From the NCBI GenBank assembly GCA_963082975.1, contig OY720348.1:67543719-67607718 (forward strand): 64,000 nucleotides of DNA. The letters run 5' to 3'. Numbering within the stretch: position 1 is the first letter of the stretch; every line of letters begins with the position of its first letter. Positions 46,230 to 58,102 of this stretch are shown here, one piece after another. The position numbers and the translations under genes were made by a program. The notes beneath the pieces were generated by a model. That model had not been told where the DNA came from. It made no database searches and saw only the letters and a list, made by a program, of their open reading frames with translations. The stretch comes from Labia minor. Lineage: Eukaryota > Arthropoda > Insecta > Dermaptera > Spongiphoridae.

Positions 46230-46526
46230 TGAGGTGACCATATTTTGAAAACACCAAAATTGGGACATTTTACATTTTTTTTTTATTTTTTAGAACCAAA
46301 TTGAAAAAATTCGGAAATGTTCAAAAGCTTAGTCCAGAAAACGTTTTACCTTTTTTTAGAAGCAAATTGAAAAAATTTTGGAAAAAAGTACGAAATATTT
46401 CCTAAATATTTAAAAAAACGGGGCAGATATCAAAAATATGGACAGTTAGGAGGATACTTACAAAAAAAAGGACAGAGCTTACAAATGAAGGACTTTCCTC
46501 TCTAAAGGAGGACGATTGGTCACCTT
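46230..46526. mobile_element. hAT-type element (GGTGACC ends)
   Basis: GAGGTGACCATATTTTG at the left, GACGATTGGTCACCTT at the right; perfect target duplication ATAATAGT (46222-46229, 46527-46534). The interior has GGACA/AAGGACAG repeats typical of this hAT group. Confidence 0.75.
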
Positions 46527-46608
46527 ATAATAGTATATATATTAATATAATCTATAGACAAATTATGGCATGAATGTAATATGACAATCACCAAATATCA
46601 AGAATATA

Positions 46609-47167
46609 TAAAGGGTGTTCTTTTTCGAGGTATAGAACTTTAAGTTGGCATTACTGTTCAAGTTGACGACCGATTTAACAGCTGTCAAGTGATTTATTCT
46701 CAGTTTGGTTTGGCAATTTATCATGAATAGACTCACGCCTGAACAACGTTTGCAAATAGTGCAATTTTATTTCGAAAATAATGGTTCTGTGCGGAATACG
46801 TATCGTGCACTACGTCCATTTTATCGTCGACAAAATCGTCCATCAGAGCAGTTAATTCGATTAACCATGGAACGTTTTCGCACCACGTTTACTCTTATTG
46901 ATAACTCGCACCCCCAGAGACGCCGTACGGTGCGTACAGAAGAAGCTATTGCTACTGTAGAGCGTAGCATTGAGGAAGACCCGAATAGTCAATGGTGATC
47001 GGTATAGAGCCATGATTACTAACTTTTTCATTCCTGAATTGAACAACCATGATGTCCAGGAGCTGTGGTTCCAACAAGACGGCGCAACATGTCACACAGC
47101 TCGTGCCACAATCGACGCTTGGCCAAATAAGTTTGGGAACCATTGTCCTAATTATAACTCTAACTAA
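46609..47167 (+). mobile_element. Tc1/mariner-superfamily element, internally deleted and 3'-truncated
   Basis: The left end AGGGTGTTCTTTTTCGAGG is followed by TATAGAACTTTAAGTTGGCA and a leader containing TTTAACAGCTGTCAAG. The right terminal repeat is not found. Confidence 0.7.
46723..47167 (+). pseudogene. Tc1/mariner-superfamily transposase pseudogene
   Basis: The N-terminal DNA-binding part is intact from MNRLTPEQRLQIVQFYFENN to RTEEAIATVERSIEEDPNSQ. The reading frame then jumps at about 46991 to the C-terminal half, VNGDRYRAMITNFFIPELNN and ELWFQQDGATCHTARATID. The region in between, with the first catalytic Asp, is deleted. The second Asp lies in QQDGA. The third acidic residue is absent because the element ends soon after. 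Not functional. Confidence 0.85.
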
Positions 47168-47332
47168 TTATAATTATAACTCTTCACAATGCCGGTTCTA
47201 CAATTCCTCCTTATGCAATCTTTGTCATTCTCCAGTAAAACATTCTTCAGTTATATATTCTTCAAACCTTAAATATTCTTATTTTTATATACTCTGAATA
47301 TTAATATGTAAGATAAAACCGATACGACTCGA

Positions 47333-48412
47333 TTGGGGATATGGCGCCTTTTCTATATTTCGAAAACTAACCTTGTTGGCTTTGGAAAGGCGTTGTGGTA
47401 CAATAGTAACCACCTATGCCACCAGATGAAGCGTTTCTACCATAGTTATTATCCGTCGTGTAAGAAGGATTTGTTTGCACACCATCTTGAAGATCAATAA
47501 AAGCGAAATTTCATCATATTTATTTCAAAGGGTCGTACTTTGTTTTCTTTTGCAATTTTTGTAACTATAGTGTATTTCACGTATTTGAACATTCTTTAAA
47601 ATTAATATAAGACTTATTTATTCACATATTTCTAATTGTTTACTATTTGCAAGTCTTTGTCTAAAATTGTGTTGTTCTACTGATAAGATTGCATGTGAGA
47701 GGGATATGGCGTGCGTTTTACGAAAAATTGAATCCCCAAACAGTTTAGTAAGAAGGGGAAACATTAATAATGCCAGACTTGTGTAAATATATATATAGAT
47801 ATATATAATTAAATATTTAAACATTTAAATTTTATGAGTTTTTATTTTTGTTTTACATGTCATTTCACACAAGCAATATCCACAAACTTGTTGGAGATTT
47901 TAGCGAAATGACTAGACTTTTTATTTTTGTAAATTTTAGAAGTTCTTATTTTATGAATATTTATATAAAGCTGCAATTTGTGCTATAAATACCTAATTAA
48001 CTGTAATAATCATGTCAAAATAGGCATTAGCGTTATGAGATTTGGCAAAAACTCAAATTGAGCATTATCTGGCTTTATTTTATTTGCTAGAAACCTCCGC
48101 TATATATATATTTATATTACTATCGCTAATGCTAATCAATGGGTGTATATACACACTCTAGGTAATGAATGCATTGACTAGATAAAGTATATATCATTTG
48201 AAATAATGTATACTTTCACTAAAACAGAAAATGAAACCATGCAGCAACTATTTAGTGTATTCACACACTGATTTTAGCGAGATGACTTGACTTGTTTATT
48301 TTTGTAAATTTTAGATTTTTAGAAAATACCTAATTAACTGTAATAATTATGTCAAAATAGGTATTAGGGTGATGAGATTTGGAAAAAACTCAAATTGTGC
48401 GTCATATCCCTT
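47333..48412 (-). mobile_element. Element F, copy 2
   Basis: Opens with GGGATATGGCGCC and closes with GCGTCATATCCC, which are inverted repeats. GGGATATGGCGTGCG lies internally near 47700. The body is the reverse complement of 8880-9862, with rearranged sub-blocks (TCGCTAAAATC recurs). Confidence 0.65.
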
Positions 48413-48997
48413 GATTTAACCTTATCGAGAAAAAAAAACAAAATACATACTTTAGAAAAAATATTATAGTTCCTTATATCATTTTATTAAAAAGTAAATA
48501 TGTTTCAAATTGATTTACACTCATAATCAAATAAAAAAGAGTACATTCAAAAATTAACCAAATTCTTTAATTGAAATTGCAATGATTCTGAATTGAATTG
48601 CTATTTTCCAATAATTTAATTATTTCTATAATGAAGTTCAATAGAATTTTTATTTTTAATTTTTTTTAAATTTTAATAAGGCTAATTAATAATATCCTAA
48701 TTTTAATGAAACGCTCCCTTAATGTTTTTATATCAATTAGTGTGGTAATATTTTTATATTCGTCATACCGCTAATAAGTATTGTGGAGTCGGAAAATCCT
48801 TAAAGAGGATCAGATTCACACGAAGAGAAGGGTACGGTTGATACTTTCGTATATTCTTTTATTTGTTTTTTCTTTATTTCATTGAAACCAAAATAAAAAC
48901 AAGGAGTGTCAGAGAGGAAAATAGAGATTTTTTTTAAAATTAAATTTCTAGTTTATCAGGCAAACTGGTTTAATTTTTAAAAAGCAACTTAAATTTT
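48413..48997. other. AT-rich spacer
   Basis: No gene or repeat recognised. Confidence 0.4.
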
Positions 48998-49458
48998 ACT
49001 ATCTCGTCAGATGCGTGTATGTGTATGTAGACAAGATTACGCAAAAACGGTTGGAGCTAGAACAATAAAATTTGGTACACAGGCATTATTCAAAATTCGT
49101 AGTTTTCTATCAAATTTTGAAAAATATAGATCATTTGGAAGTGGACCATTACCTACCACGATTTTTTTCCCTCTAAATTGACCGTAAAAATGAAGATATA
49201 AGTATGATAGTTTTTCACATGATTAAAAATTGTATAAAAGTGCTATATATAGAATTTCAGCTTGATTGAATCGCTGAAAGTACCGGGATTAATTTTTTAA
49301 CACGACTGTAAATAACGCGCCAGCACGTGACGTGGTGCCATCACCAAAGAGCCAAACACGCACTGGTTTAATAAATATTATTTATTGATTTTAATTTATA
49401 ATTTAAATAATTAAAATAATCCAATTCAAATTGCGAGATAATCGAGGAGACACTCCAG
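48998..49458 (+). mobile_element. HINE-A, 5'-deleted copy
   Basis: ACTATCTCGTCAGATGCG runs straight into the end of the microsatellite, so the 5' block is lost. Body intact; 3' end GCGAGATAATCGAGGAGACA then CTCCAG. Confidence 0.8.
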
Positions 49459-49957
49459 ATTTATTAATTCCAAAGAAACTTTCCTTATACTATAAATATC
49501 TCGGTCTTTTCTAGTTTACGAGATAAAAATTATTAAAATGTATATATAAACCCATTTACATACTATTTAAAACTACCATGTTTTATTTATTTGGTCAGCC
49601 AGCAGAGGGCTCCACTAATTTTCTGTTTTTTTTTTTCTTTTTTTTTTAAGTTCGGTTTGGATATATGAATTAACAAAATTAATTAAATATTTTTTCTATA
49701 TCCAAACCGAATTGAGAAAATCGAAAATTAGTGAAGAATTAGTGAATTAGTCAATAAATCATTATTAAATGGCTGCTCATTCATAACTAGTTTATCTGTC
49801 AAATTTTAATTTTTACTTTCCCGCATACTTCGTATAAGGGAAGTATTGGAATCGTCAAAAATTTCGACTTCGAGATTTCGATAGATCTTGACGTTTTAGA
49901 CCTCCCTGAGTCGGAAAATACCATTTTTCGAATTATGTCTGTGTGTATGTATGTATG

Positions 49958-49988
<31 letters not shown>

Positions 49989-51410
49989 TGTCTGTGAGCA
50001 AATTTACTCAAAAACTAATCAAGCTAGGACTTCGAAATTTGGTACACCGATATTATTTACAGTTTGTAGATTTCTATCAAAATTTCGTCAAAATCGGTTA
50101 ACCGGAAGTGGTACTTTACCTACACTGGTTGCGTTTGCCTTTCAAGTAAAGTACCAGATTGCTTCGAGATATTTGCTTCATATTTTGTATAAAGATTTAA
50201 AAATATGAAAAAAATTCAGATACCAAATTTCATCATGATCTGACTACCGGAAGTGACATTTTACCTATACAAGTAGCGTTAGGTGTAAATTATAAATATA
50301 TATAATAGTGTGTTAAACCATTTTACTTTATAATTTAAATTAATTAGTTTGTTTATTTTTATTGTTGTCAAAACATAATAATAATAACCTAATTACCTAT
50401 TTATATGCGGAAAAGTCTAGGGGAGGACACTCCCGATTTTTTTTATCTTGTAAACTAGAAGAGACCGAGAAATATTGTATAAGGAAAGTTTCTTTGGAAT
50501 TAAAAAAGGAATCCACTGGCAAAGTTTCATCTAGTTTCTCGTTTTGTAAACAATTACCAAAATTTTAACTAATTTATAAAGATACCTTACTGGAAGTGTA
50601 TTATATAAATGGTAATAAGTCATTCTCACTTATTAGGGAAGTAACTAGGCCAAATTAAGCGCATATAAAATATAATAATCTGGATTTTATTTTTATTCTT
50701 TTGAAAAGTTAAGGGGGTCTAAAAAACGAAGATATTTTCTAATTGTCTATAAAACTGATAAATTAGAAGATGAGAAGCATTACTATGAATTATTAATAAA
50801 ATACCTAATTATTTTTAAACAAAATAATAATTATTATACACAAAAATCATTCAAATTTGAAAATTTAAAAATATCTCGTTGGACTATCAAAAACAAACGA
50901 TAATTGTGAATTTAATGACTATTATTTGCATATAAGTAAAAAATGATTACCATCCGATCCGCGGTCCAATTGATTTTTATTAAAAATTAAATAAATAAAT
51001 TGGAAATAATTATGTAAATAGGTAGGGGTTGAATGTCATGAAGCTATCGATACCCTTTTGCATTTCCTTTAAAAAAAAAAGATATTGGGTACCGGGTTTC
51101 ATGTAATAATGTATAATTAAATTTTTAATTTGCATGTTACATGTTCATTTACCAACGTTCTTGATAGGGTTGAATTTATTTACATTGCTCAAAATAGTAT
51201 GCCATAGGCTGGATGGAAAATAGAAAGATATACACTCTAAACAAGAATATCTAACTGAATAATTTGTTTAATTAATATTTCGAATAATTCAAATATCACG
51301 AAAGTAAAAAAAAAAAACTATTAGTTTCATTTGTAAATCTCAAGTAATTTAAATTTAAATAAATAAACAATAGTAATTCAAAAATAATATGTAACTGAAT
51401 AAAAGAATAA
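49459..51410 (+). repeat. Segmental duplication, copy 2
   Basis: Near-identical to 22662-24598 (FB-1 body, HINE-B and downstream sequence). Visible differences include one shorter microsatellite, TG insertions and single substitutions. Its end runs directly into copy 3 at the junction GAATAAA/TAGGTAATC. Confidence 0.85.
49815..50436 (+). mobile_element. HINE-B, complete copy
   Basis: Same boundaries and hairpins as 23017-23640; (GTAT)n is one to two repeats shorter. Confidence 0.82.
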
Positions 51411-52745
51411 ATAGGTAATCTAATTTTTCTTTCAATTTTTAATATAAAAGTTTGGTAATTTTTTACATAACGGGAAACTTCAGAGATATGGATGAAACTT
51501 TGTCAAAAGATTTCTTTTTTACTGTCTCACCAGAGAAAGTATTGCGATCACTAAAATTTTCGATGTCGAGATTTTGATGTTTTTATACGTTTTGAAGGTT
51601 CTTGAGTCATTTTCACTAACAAGGTTGAGAAAAATGTAGCTCATCCAGAAGAGGGTCATTACCTACAACGTTTTGATATTTTTTTCATCTAAAGTGACCG
51701 TAAAAATAAAGATCTATGTTTGATAGTTTTTCACATAATTAAAAATTGTATAAAACTGCTATATATACAATTTCAGCTTGATTGAATCGCTGAAAGTGCC
51801 GAAATTAATTTTTTAACACTGCAAATCACGCGCCAGCACGTGACGTGGTGCCATCAACAAAGAGCCAAACAAGCGCTTCTTAAATTAATATTTTTATTTA
51901 TAATTTAATTAATTAAATTTAATTTGAATATAATATATGTTATTTAATCCAATTCAAATTGCGAGATAGTCGAGTGAATACACTCCAGATTTATTAATTC
52001 CAAAGAAACTTTCCTTATACTATAAATATCTCGGTCTTTTCTAGTTTACGAGATAAAAATTATTAAAATGTACATATAAACCCATTTACATTCTATTTAA
52101 CTAACATGTTTTATTTATTTGGTCAGCCAGCAGAGGGCTCCACTAATTTTCTGGTTTTTTTTTTCTTTTTTTTTTAAGTTCGGTTTGGATATATGAATTA
52201 ACAAAATTAATTAAATATTTTTTCTATATCCAAACCGAATTGAGAAAACCGAAAATTAGTGAATAATTAGTGAATTAGCCAATAAATCATTATTAAATGG
52301 CTGCTCATTCATAACTCGTTTATCTTTCAAATTTTAATCATTTTTATCTTGTAAACTAGAAGAGACCGAGAAATATTGTATAAGGAAAGTTTCTTTGGAA
52401 TTAAAAAAGGAATCCACTGGCAAAGTTTCATCTAGTTTCTCGTTTTGTAAACAATTACCAAAATTTTAACTAATTTATAAAGATACCTTACAGGAAGTGT
52501 GTATTATATAAATGGTAATAAGTCATTCTCACTTATTAGGGAAGTAACTAGGCCAAATTAAGCGCATATAAAATATAATAAGCTGCATTTTTATTTTTAT
52601 TCTTTTGAAAAGTTAAGGGGGTCTAAAAAACGAAGATATTTTCTAATTGTCTATAAAACTGATAAATTAGAAGATTAGAAAAATTACTATGAATTATTAA
52701 TAAAATACCTAATTATTCTTAAACAAAATAATTATTATTAAACAC
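51411..52745 (+). repeat. Segmental duplication, copy 3 (without HINE-B)
   Basis: Follows copy 2 head-to-tail. Includes the FB-1 left arm, HINE-A (51531-51988), FB-1 body and right arm, and part of the downstream region. Where copies 1 and 2 have HINE-B, this copy reads TTTTAATCATTTTTATCTTG, an unoccupied site. Confidence 0.85.
51531..51988 (+). mobile_element. HINE-A, microsatellite-deleted copy
   Basis: Same internal deletion and flanks as 22199-22661. Confidence 0.85.
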
Positions 52746-52769
52746 AACAATAATTCAAATTTGAAAATT

Positions 52770-52850
52770 ATTTATTGATTTTAATTTATAATTTAAATAA
52801 ATAAAATAATCCAATTCAAATTGCGAGATAATCGAGTGGAGACACTCCAG
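52770..52850 (+). repeat. HINE-A 3' end fragment
   Basis: Only the last 80 bp, ending GCGAGATAATCGAGTGGAGA then CACTCCAG. Confidence 0.75.
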
Positions 52851-53526
52851 CTTATTTAATAATATTTTGATTTTCAATTTTTCAATTATCGTCAAAAAAA
52901 CAATTAATTCACATACATATACCTTTATATAAGGTTTGTTTTCTCGAATAAAAACAGATGTGGTGTAGAAGGAAACAAAAATAACTGAATTTTGCCTCAA
53001 GAAATTAGAAAAAAAAAATAGAAAAGTTTAGTGGAAAAGTATGAAAAAAATATTAGATGGCATAGAATATAAGATGGTCGAAACGGAAAATGCTCATGAA
53101 GAATTAAAAGACTCAACAGAAGAGAGAGAGAGATGAATGGATAGGGAGAATATTAAGAAAAAAAAATGAAGAGGGAGATATATCATTGAAAGCGAATCAA
53201 CAGAATATTAAAAAAAAGGAAAAAGAATGGAAATCAAATAAAAAAATACGTTAAGAGGGGAGAGATTCTAAAGGTAAAAGCGAAAAACACCATCCAACTC
53301 CATTATAACAAACAAGCATATATATATATATGCTATATGCTTCTATATATATATATATATATATATAGAAGGTTCAGATTAATATAATTTCCCTTGGTTT
53401 TTGGTTATATATATATATATAAAAGTATATTTATATATTATTTTATAATTTTTAAAACATTTTTTGAGTTATCTTCGATCTATATTTTGAACGTAATATA
53501 GAATATTTAACTTTATGTCGTTTTAT
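52851..53526. other. A-rich and (TA)n spacer
   Basis: (TA)n at about 53317-53367 and 53406-53422; a purine-rich stretch at 53030-53280; no gene. Confidence 0.45.
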
Positions 53527-54543
53527 ACTATCTCGCCAGCGATAGTATTGAGATCACGAAAATTTTGATGTTTTTATACGTTTTGAAGGTTAACGGCTAG
53601 GGCGTCCCCTGCAAGCGACGCGCATTGTCAGCACCCGGGCGATGCGAGAAATGGGTTAGGGTTACCCACCTATGGACGAGGTGGGCTAAAGAAGATAGTC
53701 CAACATACACATCCACATCTACATCCACATCGACATCATCACCGACACAAACATCGTCACATCGGTCAGCATCATTGCCATCAACCTCACTCAAATCGTC
53801 CACAGCTACATCAAAATCGTCAACACCATCATCCCGTCATCGAAGGTTGAGTACCAAAAGACCGCGTGGGAGGCCTAAAACCAGCTGGTCCTGCCGTATA
53901 ACGGGAGATCTTAATGGCATCTGGTCTCTCTACAGACGACGCCAACAACAGATTTAGTTGGCGCCAATTAACGAGAAGAGCCGACCCCACACCCCGTGGG
54001 AAATAAGGCTAAGAAGAAGAAGATACGTTTTGAAGGTCCCTTAGTCATTTTCACTATGGTTGAGAAAAATGTCTATGTGTGTGTGTATATTTAGACAAGA
54101 TTGCGCAAAAACGGTTAGAGATAAAATAATGAAGATTGGTACAAGGGCATTAGTCAAAATTCGTAGTTTTCTATCAACTTTTGAGAAATGTAGCTCAACC
54201 GGAAGAGGGTCATTACCTACCACGTTTTGATTTTTTTTCCTCTAAAGTGGCCGTAAAAATAAAGATAGATGTTTGATAATTTTTCACATGATTAAAAATT
54301 GTATAAAACTGCTATATATAGAATTTCAGCTTGATTGAATCGCTGAAAGTATCAGAATTAATTTTTTAACACTGCAAATCTCACGCGCCAACACGTGACG
54401 TGGTACCATCAACAAAGAGCCAAACATCCGCTGGTTTAATAAATATTATTTATTAATTTTAATTTATAATTTAATTAATTTAATTTTAATATGTTATTTA
54501 ATCCAATTCAAATTTGCGAGATAGTCGAGTGGAGACACTCCAG
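53527..54543 (+). mobile_element. HINE-A, interrupted by a LINE tail
   Basis: ACTATCTCGCCAGCGATAGT at the 5' end; the element resumes at 54023 and ends GCGAGATAGTCGAGTGGAGA then CACTCCAG. Confidence 0.85.
53591..54022 (+). mobile_element. 5'-truncated non-LTR retrotransposon with 15-bp target duplication
   Basis: The GC-rich insert is flanked by ATACGTTTTGAAGGT at 53576-53590 and 54023-54037 and ends in an (AAG)n tail. A plus frame ends RPRGRPKTSWSCRITGDLNG and IWSLYRRRQQQI, resembling the basic GRPKTRW tail of LINE ORF2 proteins. A repetitive Thr/Ser stretch precedes it. Different family from the GATA-tailed LINE at 60 kb. Confidence 0.8.
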
Positions 54544-54591
54544 ATTTTTATTTTTAAATTTATAAAAATTATATGAAAATGTAGAATATAG

Positions 54592-54850
54592 TTAAAAATA
54601 AAGATATATGTTTGATAATTTTTCACATGATTAATAATTGTATAAAACTGCTATATATAGAATTTCAGCTGAAAGTATCAAAATTAATTTTTTATCACTG
54701 CAAATCTCACGCGCCAACACGTGACGTGGTACCATCAACTAAGAGCCAAACATGCGCTGGTTTAATAAATATTATTTATTAATTTTAAATATAATATATG
54801 TTATTAAATCCAATTCAAATTGCGAGATAGTCGTGTGGACACATTCCAAC
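54592..54850 (+). repeat. HINE-A, 5'-truncated copy
   Basis: Starts at AAAAATAAAGATATATG and ends GCGAGATAGTCGTGTGGACA, with a degraded terminal hairpin. Confidence 0.75.
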
Positions 54851-55261
54851 TTATTATTTTATTCATTTATATTAACATTTTTTTAGAAAATAATTAATAT
54901 TTATTTAGTTACGAAAACTAAAATCAAGTTTAAAAATACAAATAAGAATAGTTTTTAACTAAACAGTCTCCTGATACGATTTACTTTATGTGTATCTCAG
55001 TTGTTACACACTCATTAAAAGCTCCACTTTTTCTCAACGTAACATATGCATATCATGCATATTAAAAAACTTGAAACTTGTCCGAATTTTTAATTCAAAT
55101 ATATTCTAAAAAAATCTAAAAAATTAAATAATTTTTATTTTTATTTTTGTTTTGTAAAAAACCAAGGACAAAGGCAAAATATTTCAAAAGAAATAGAAAC
55201 AGTTAAGAGAATAGTTCTTGTTGGTGTTTTTCGGAGACATATTCAAAGATTGGTAATTATT
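54851..55261. other. AT-rich spacer
   Basis: Nothing recognised. Confidence 0.4.
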
Positions 55262-56045
55262 CAAACTGGTCATCATGTCATGGATTTGGATAAAACATTA
55301 CCAGTGAGTTCCTTTTTAAATTCCAAATAAACTTTTCTTATGCAATTTTTGCGTGTCGCTTCTAGTTTACGGGATAAAAATTATTAAAGTTTGCATATAA
55401 ATCCATTGATATTCTATTTAGCTACCATGTTTTATTAATTTGACCATCAGAGGGTTCCACTAATTTTCTGTGTTTTTTTTGAAGTTCGGATTATATATAT
55501 AAATAATACAATCTTAAGATATAAATAAGATAGTAAGATAGTTGATGTAAAAAAAAACAGTTTTATTTTAATATTTCCATTTTTGGTAATTATTCAAATT
55601 AGTCTTTATGTCATGGATTTGGTTAATACTTTGCCAGTGGGTTCCTTTTTTAATTCCAAATAAATTATTTTTATAAATGTCGAAACGTGGAGCCATTTAA
55701 TAATGTTTTATTGACTAATTCATTAATTATTCACTTATTCACTAATTTTGGGGGGTTTTTTCCGGTTCAGTTTGGATATAGGGAAATCATTTAATTAATT
55801 ATTATTAATTTTTCTATATCTAACCCGAACTGAAAAAATATCAAAATTAGTGAAACCCTCTTATGGCGAAATCAATAAAATATTAGTATTAGTAATTACT
55901 ATATAGAATTTATATGCAAATTTTAATAATTTTCATCTCGTAAACTAGAAACGACTTGCGAAAATTGCATAAGAAAAGTTTATTTGGAATTTAAAAAGGA
56001 ATCCACTGGTAAAGTATTATCCAAATCCATGACAGGATGACCAGT
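55262..56045. repeat. FB-1 related foldback elements, composite
   Basis: GATTTGGATAAAACATTACC, poly-T, CCAAATAAACTTTTCTTATG and CGCTTCTAGTTTACGGGATA form a left arm. A second left arm starts near 55605. The shared right arm runs from TCTCGTAAACTAGAAACGAC to TATCCAAATCCATGAC. Inner inverted repeat GTTCAGTTTGGATATAG / CTATATCTAACCCGAACTG. Confidence 0.65.
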
Positions 56046-56697
56046 TTGTATAATTACCCAAAGATTTATATTTTTCTATTTGAAATAACGATATTGTAGT
56101 TCTAATTGTAAGATAAAATAGAGATTGATGCCAAAACTTTCTCTACCCGTCCCCTCTTCGGTGACAATTTAAATCTTTGTGCTTTGCCGATCCTTGATAA
56201 TTGGTTGTTTAATGTAATGATAATAGATGACATTAAGTCAAACAAGACAACTAAAAAGGCTTGTAAACAAGCCTCAAGAAAGTTTGCAATTATTCTGAAA
56301 ATTTGCTGCTGAAGGATTGTTGAGTAATTGTGACGAGAGGGGGAGAAATAACGACCCCCTATAGTCTTCCGAGGAAGAACTTCCTACAAAGAGGAGGCAT
56401 ACTAGAAGAGGGAAGAGTGCACGAGCTTTTATTGATATTTTAGGAGTAAAACAATAGAAATTTCCATTTTTAATGATTGATTTTATTGATAAAATTTTAT
56501 TTGTAATTTATTTCAATGAAATACTTGAACGATGAGTCCTCTAATTTTGAAGTTGTGAAGTTCTCTCCCTCCTGAGAAATGAGAAAAAGGTTGAAAAAAT
56601 AAAATAAAATGAATAAAAATAACATATAATTGACAAATATATTTCTATTATAGTATACATGAATTTAAGTTATTATTGTAAAATAAAATAAAAAAAT
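56046..56697. other. Unique-looking sequence
   Basis: GC-richer patches at 56130-56180 and 56330-56430; no gene recognised. Confidence 0.4.
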
Positions 56698-57288
56698 CTG
56701 GAGTGTCTCCACTCGACTATCTCGCAAATTTGAATGGATTATTTTACATATATTATATTTAAATAAAATTTAATTAATTAAATTATAAATTAAGTATAAT
56801 TAAATTGGATTAATAAATTAATTAATTAAACAATTTAGATTTACAGTATAGTATTGTTATTCAATTAATTAAAATATATTAAATTTAAATTTAAAATCTT
56901 TACCTTCGTTTTTTAGTCAAAATTTAAAAATTTAAAAAATTAATTCGCGTGTTTCGCTCCTTTTGATAACACTACGTCACGTGTTAGCGCGTGATTGGCA
57001 GTTAACGTGTTGAAAAATTTAAAAAATTAATTCCGGTACTTTCAGCGATTGAATCAAGCTGAAATTCTATATATAGCAGTTTTATACAATTTTTAATCAT
57101 ATGAAAAACTATCAAACATATATCTTTATTTATAGGGTCACTTTCCTCTTCCGAATGAACTACATTTCTGAAAAGTTGATAGAAAACTACGAATTTTGAA
57201 TAATGTCCTTGCACCAAATTTCAATATTCTAGCTCAAACCGTCTTTGCGTAATTTTGTCTACATACACACACACATACACACACACAT

Positions 57289-57321
<33 letters not shown>

Positions 57322-57440
57322 CATTTTTCTCAACCTTACAATTAGTGAAAATGACTCAGGAACCTTCAAAACGTATAAAAACATCAAAATCTAAACATAG
57401 AAAAATTTTCGTGATTGCAATACTATCTCTGGCGAAATAG
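56698..57440 (-). mobile_element. HINE-A, complete copy
   Basis: Reverse orientation: CTGGAGTGTCTCCACTCGAC at the start, CACGTGTTAGCGCG in the body, CA/TA microsatellite 57264-57321, ending ACTATCTCTGGCGAAATAGT. It carries extra AT-rich sequence in the 3' half. Confidence 0.82.
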
Positions 57441-57831
57441 TAAAAAGGAGGGTTAAAGAGAAGATTTATAAATAAAAAAATTTCAATTAAAAAAAAATAA
57501 AATAAAAAAAAAACGAATTTTGGAATTTGTTTTGTAATTTAAGTTAATTCTTGCTTCTCCTTCCTCCACAGCACCAAAAAAAAAATACTAAATTTGTCAT
57601 GGGTTTATTTATAGATTATTCATAATAAAGACTGATATTATAGTTTTAATTGGATTTCATTAAGTAGAAAATACAAATATAGTTTTTGAACTTAAAACAC
57701 AAACTTTATAATTTCAAATCCGGAACATTCAATTATACCAAGGTTATATTTTTCTCAGATATAACTACACAAACGGTCTCCAATCATAGGTGATCTTGTC
57801 CGAAAATATATTAAATAAGTACTTTTTATTT
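57441..57831. other. AT-rich spacer
   Basis: Nothing recognised. Confidence 0.4.
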
Positions 57832-58010
57832 ATTAAAACTTTTGTGGTTTTTATAATTATTAAAGATATTTTTATTAAAACACCACATATTTGTATAATT
57901 TATTTATTTAGTTAAATAAATGTACAACGTTTCGAATGAATATTCTGCAGTCGTTATCAAATACCGTACGCTTGCTCCGACTCAAGCGGACTGAGTCGGA
58001 GCAAGCATAC
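57832..58010. repeat. FB-2 arm, diverged copy with strong hairpin
   Basis: Related to the FB-2 arms next to it. Holds a 15-bp perfect stem: GCTTGCTCCGACTCA (57970-57984) pairs with TGAGTCGGAGCAAGC (57992-58006) around a 7-nt loop. Confidence 0.7.
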
Positions 58011-58102
58011 TAAAATCAAAAGAATAATAAAAAATATTAAAATATTAGATGGTAAAGAATAATAAGAAGTATTTATTAAAGCTTTTGTGGTTATTTTGAT
58101 AA

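Noticed and set aside
53625..53957. 110-codon Ser/Thr-rich plus frame as a host gene
   Set aside because: Its ends coincide with a retrotransposon insert bounded by a 15-bp target duplication; it is part of the LINE tail.
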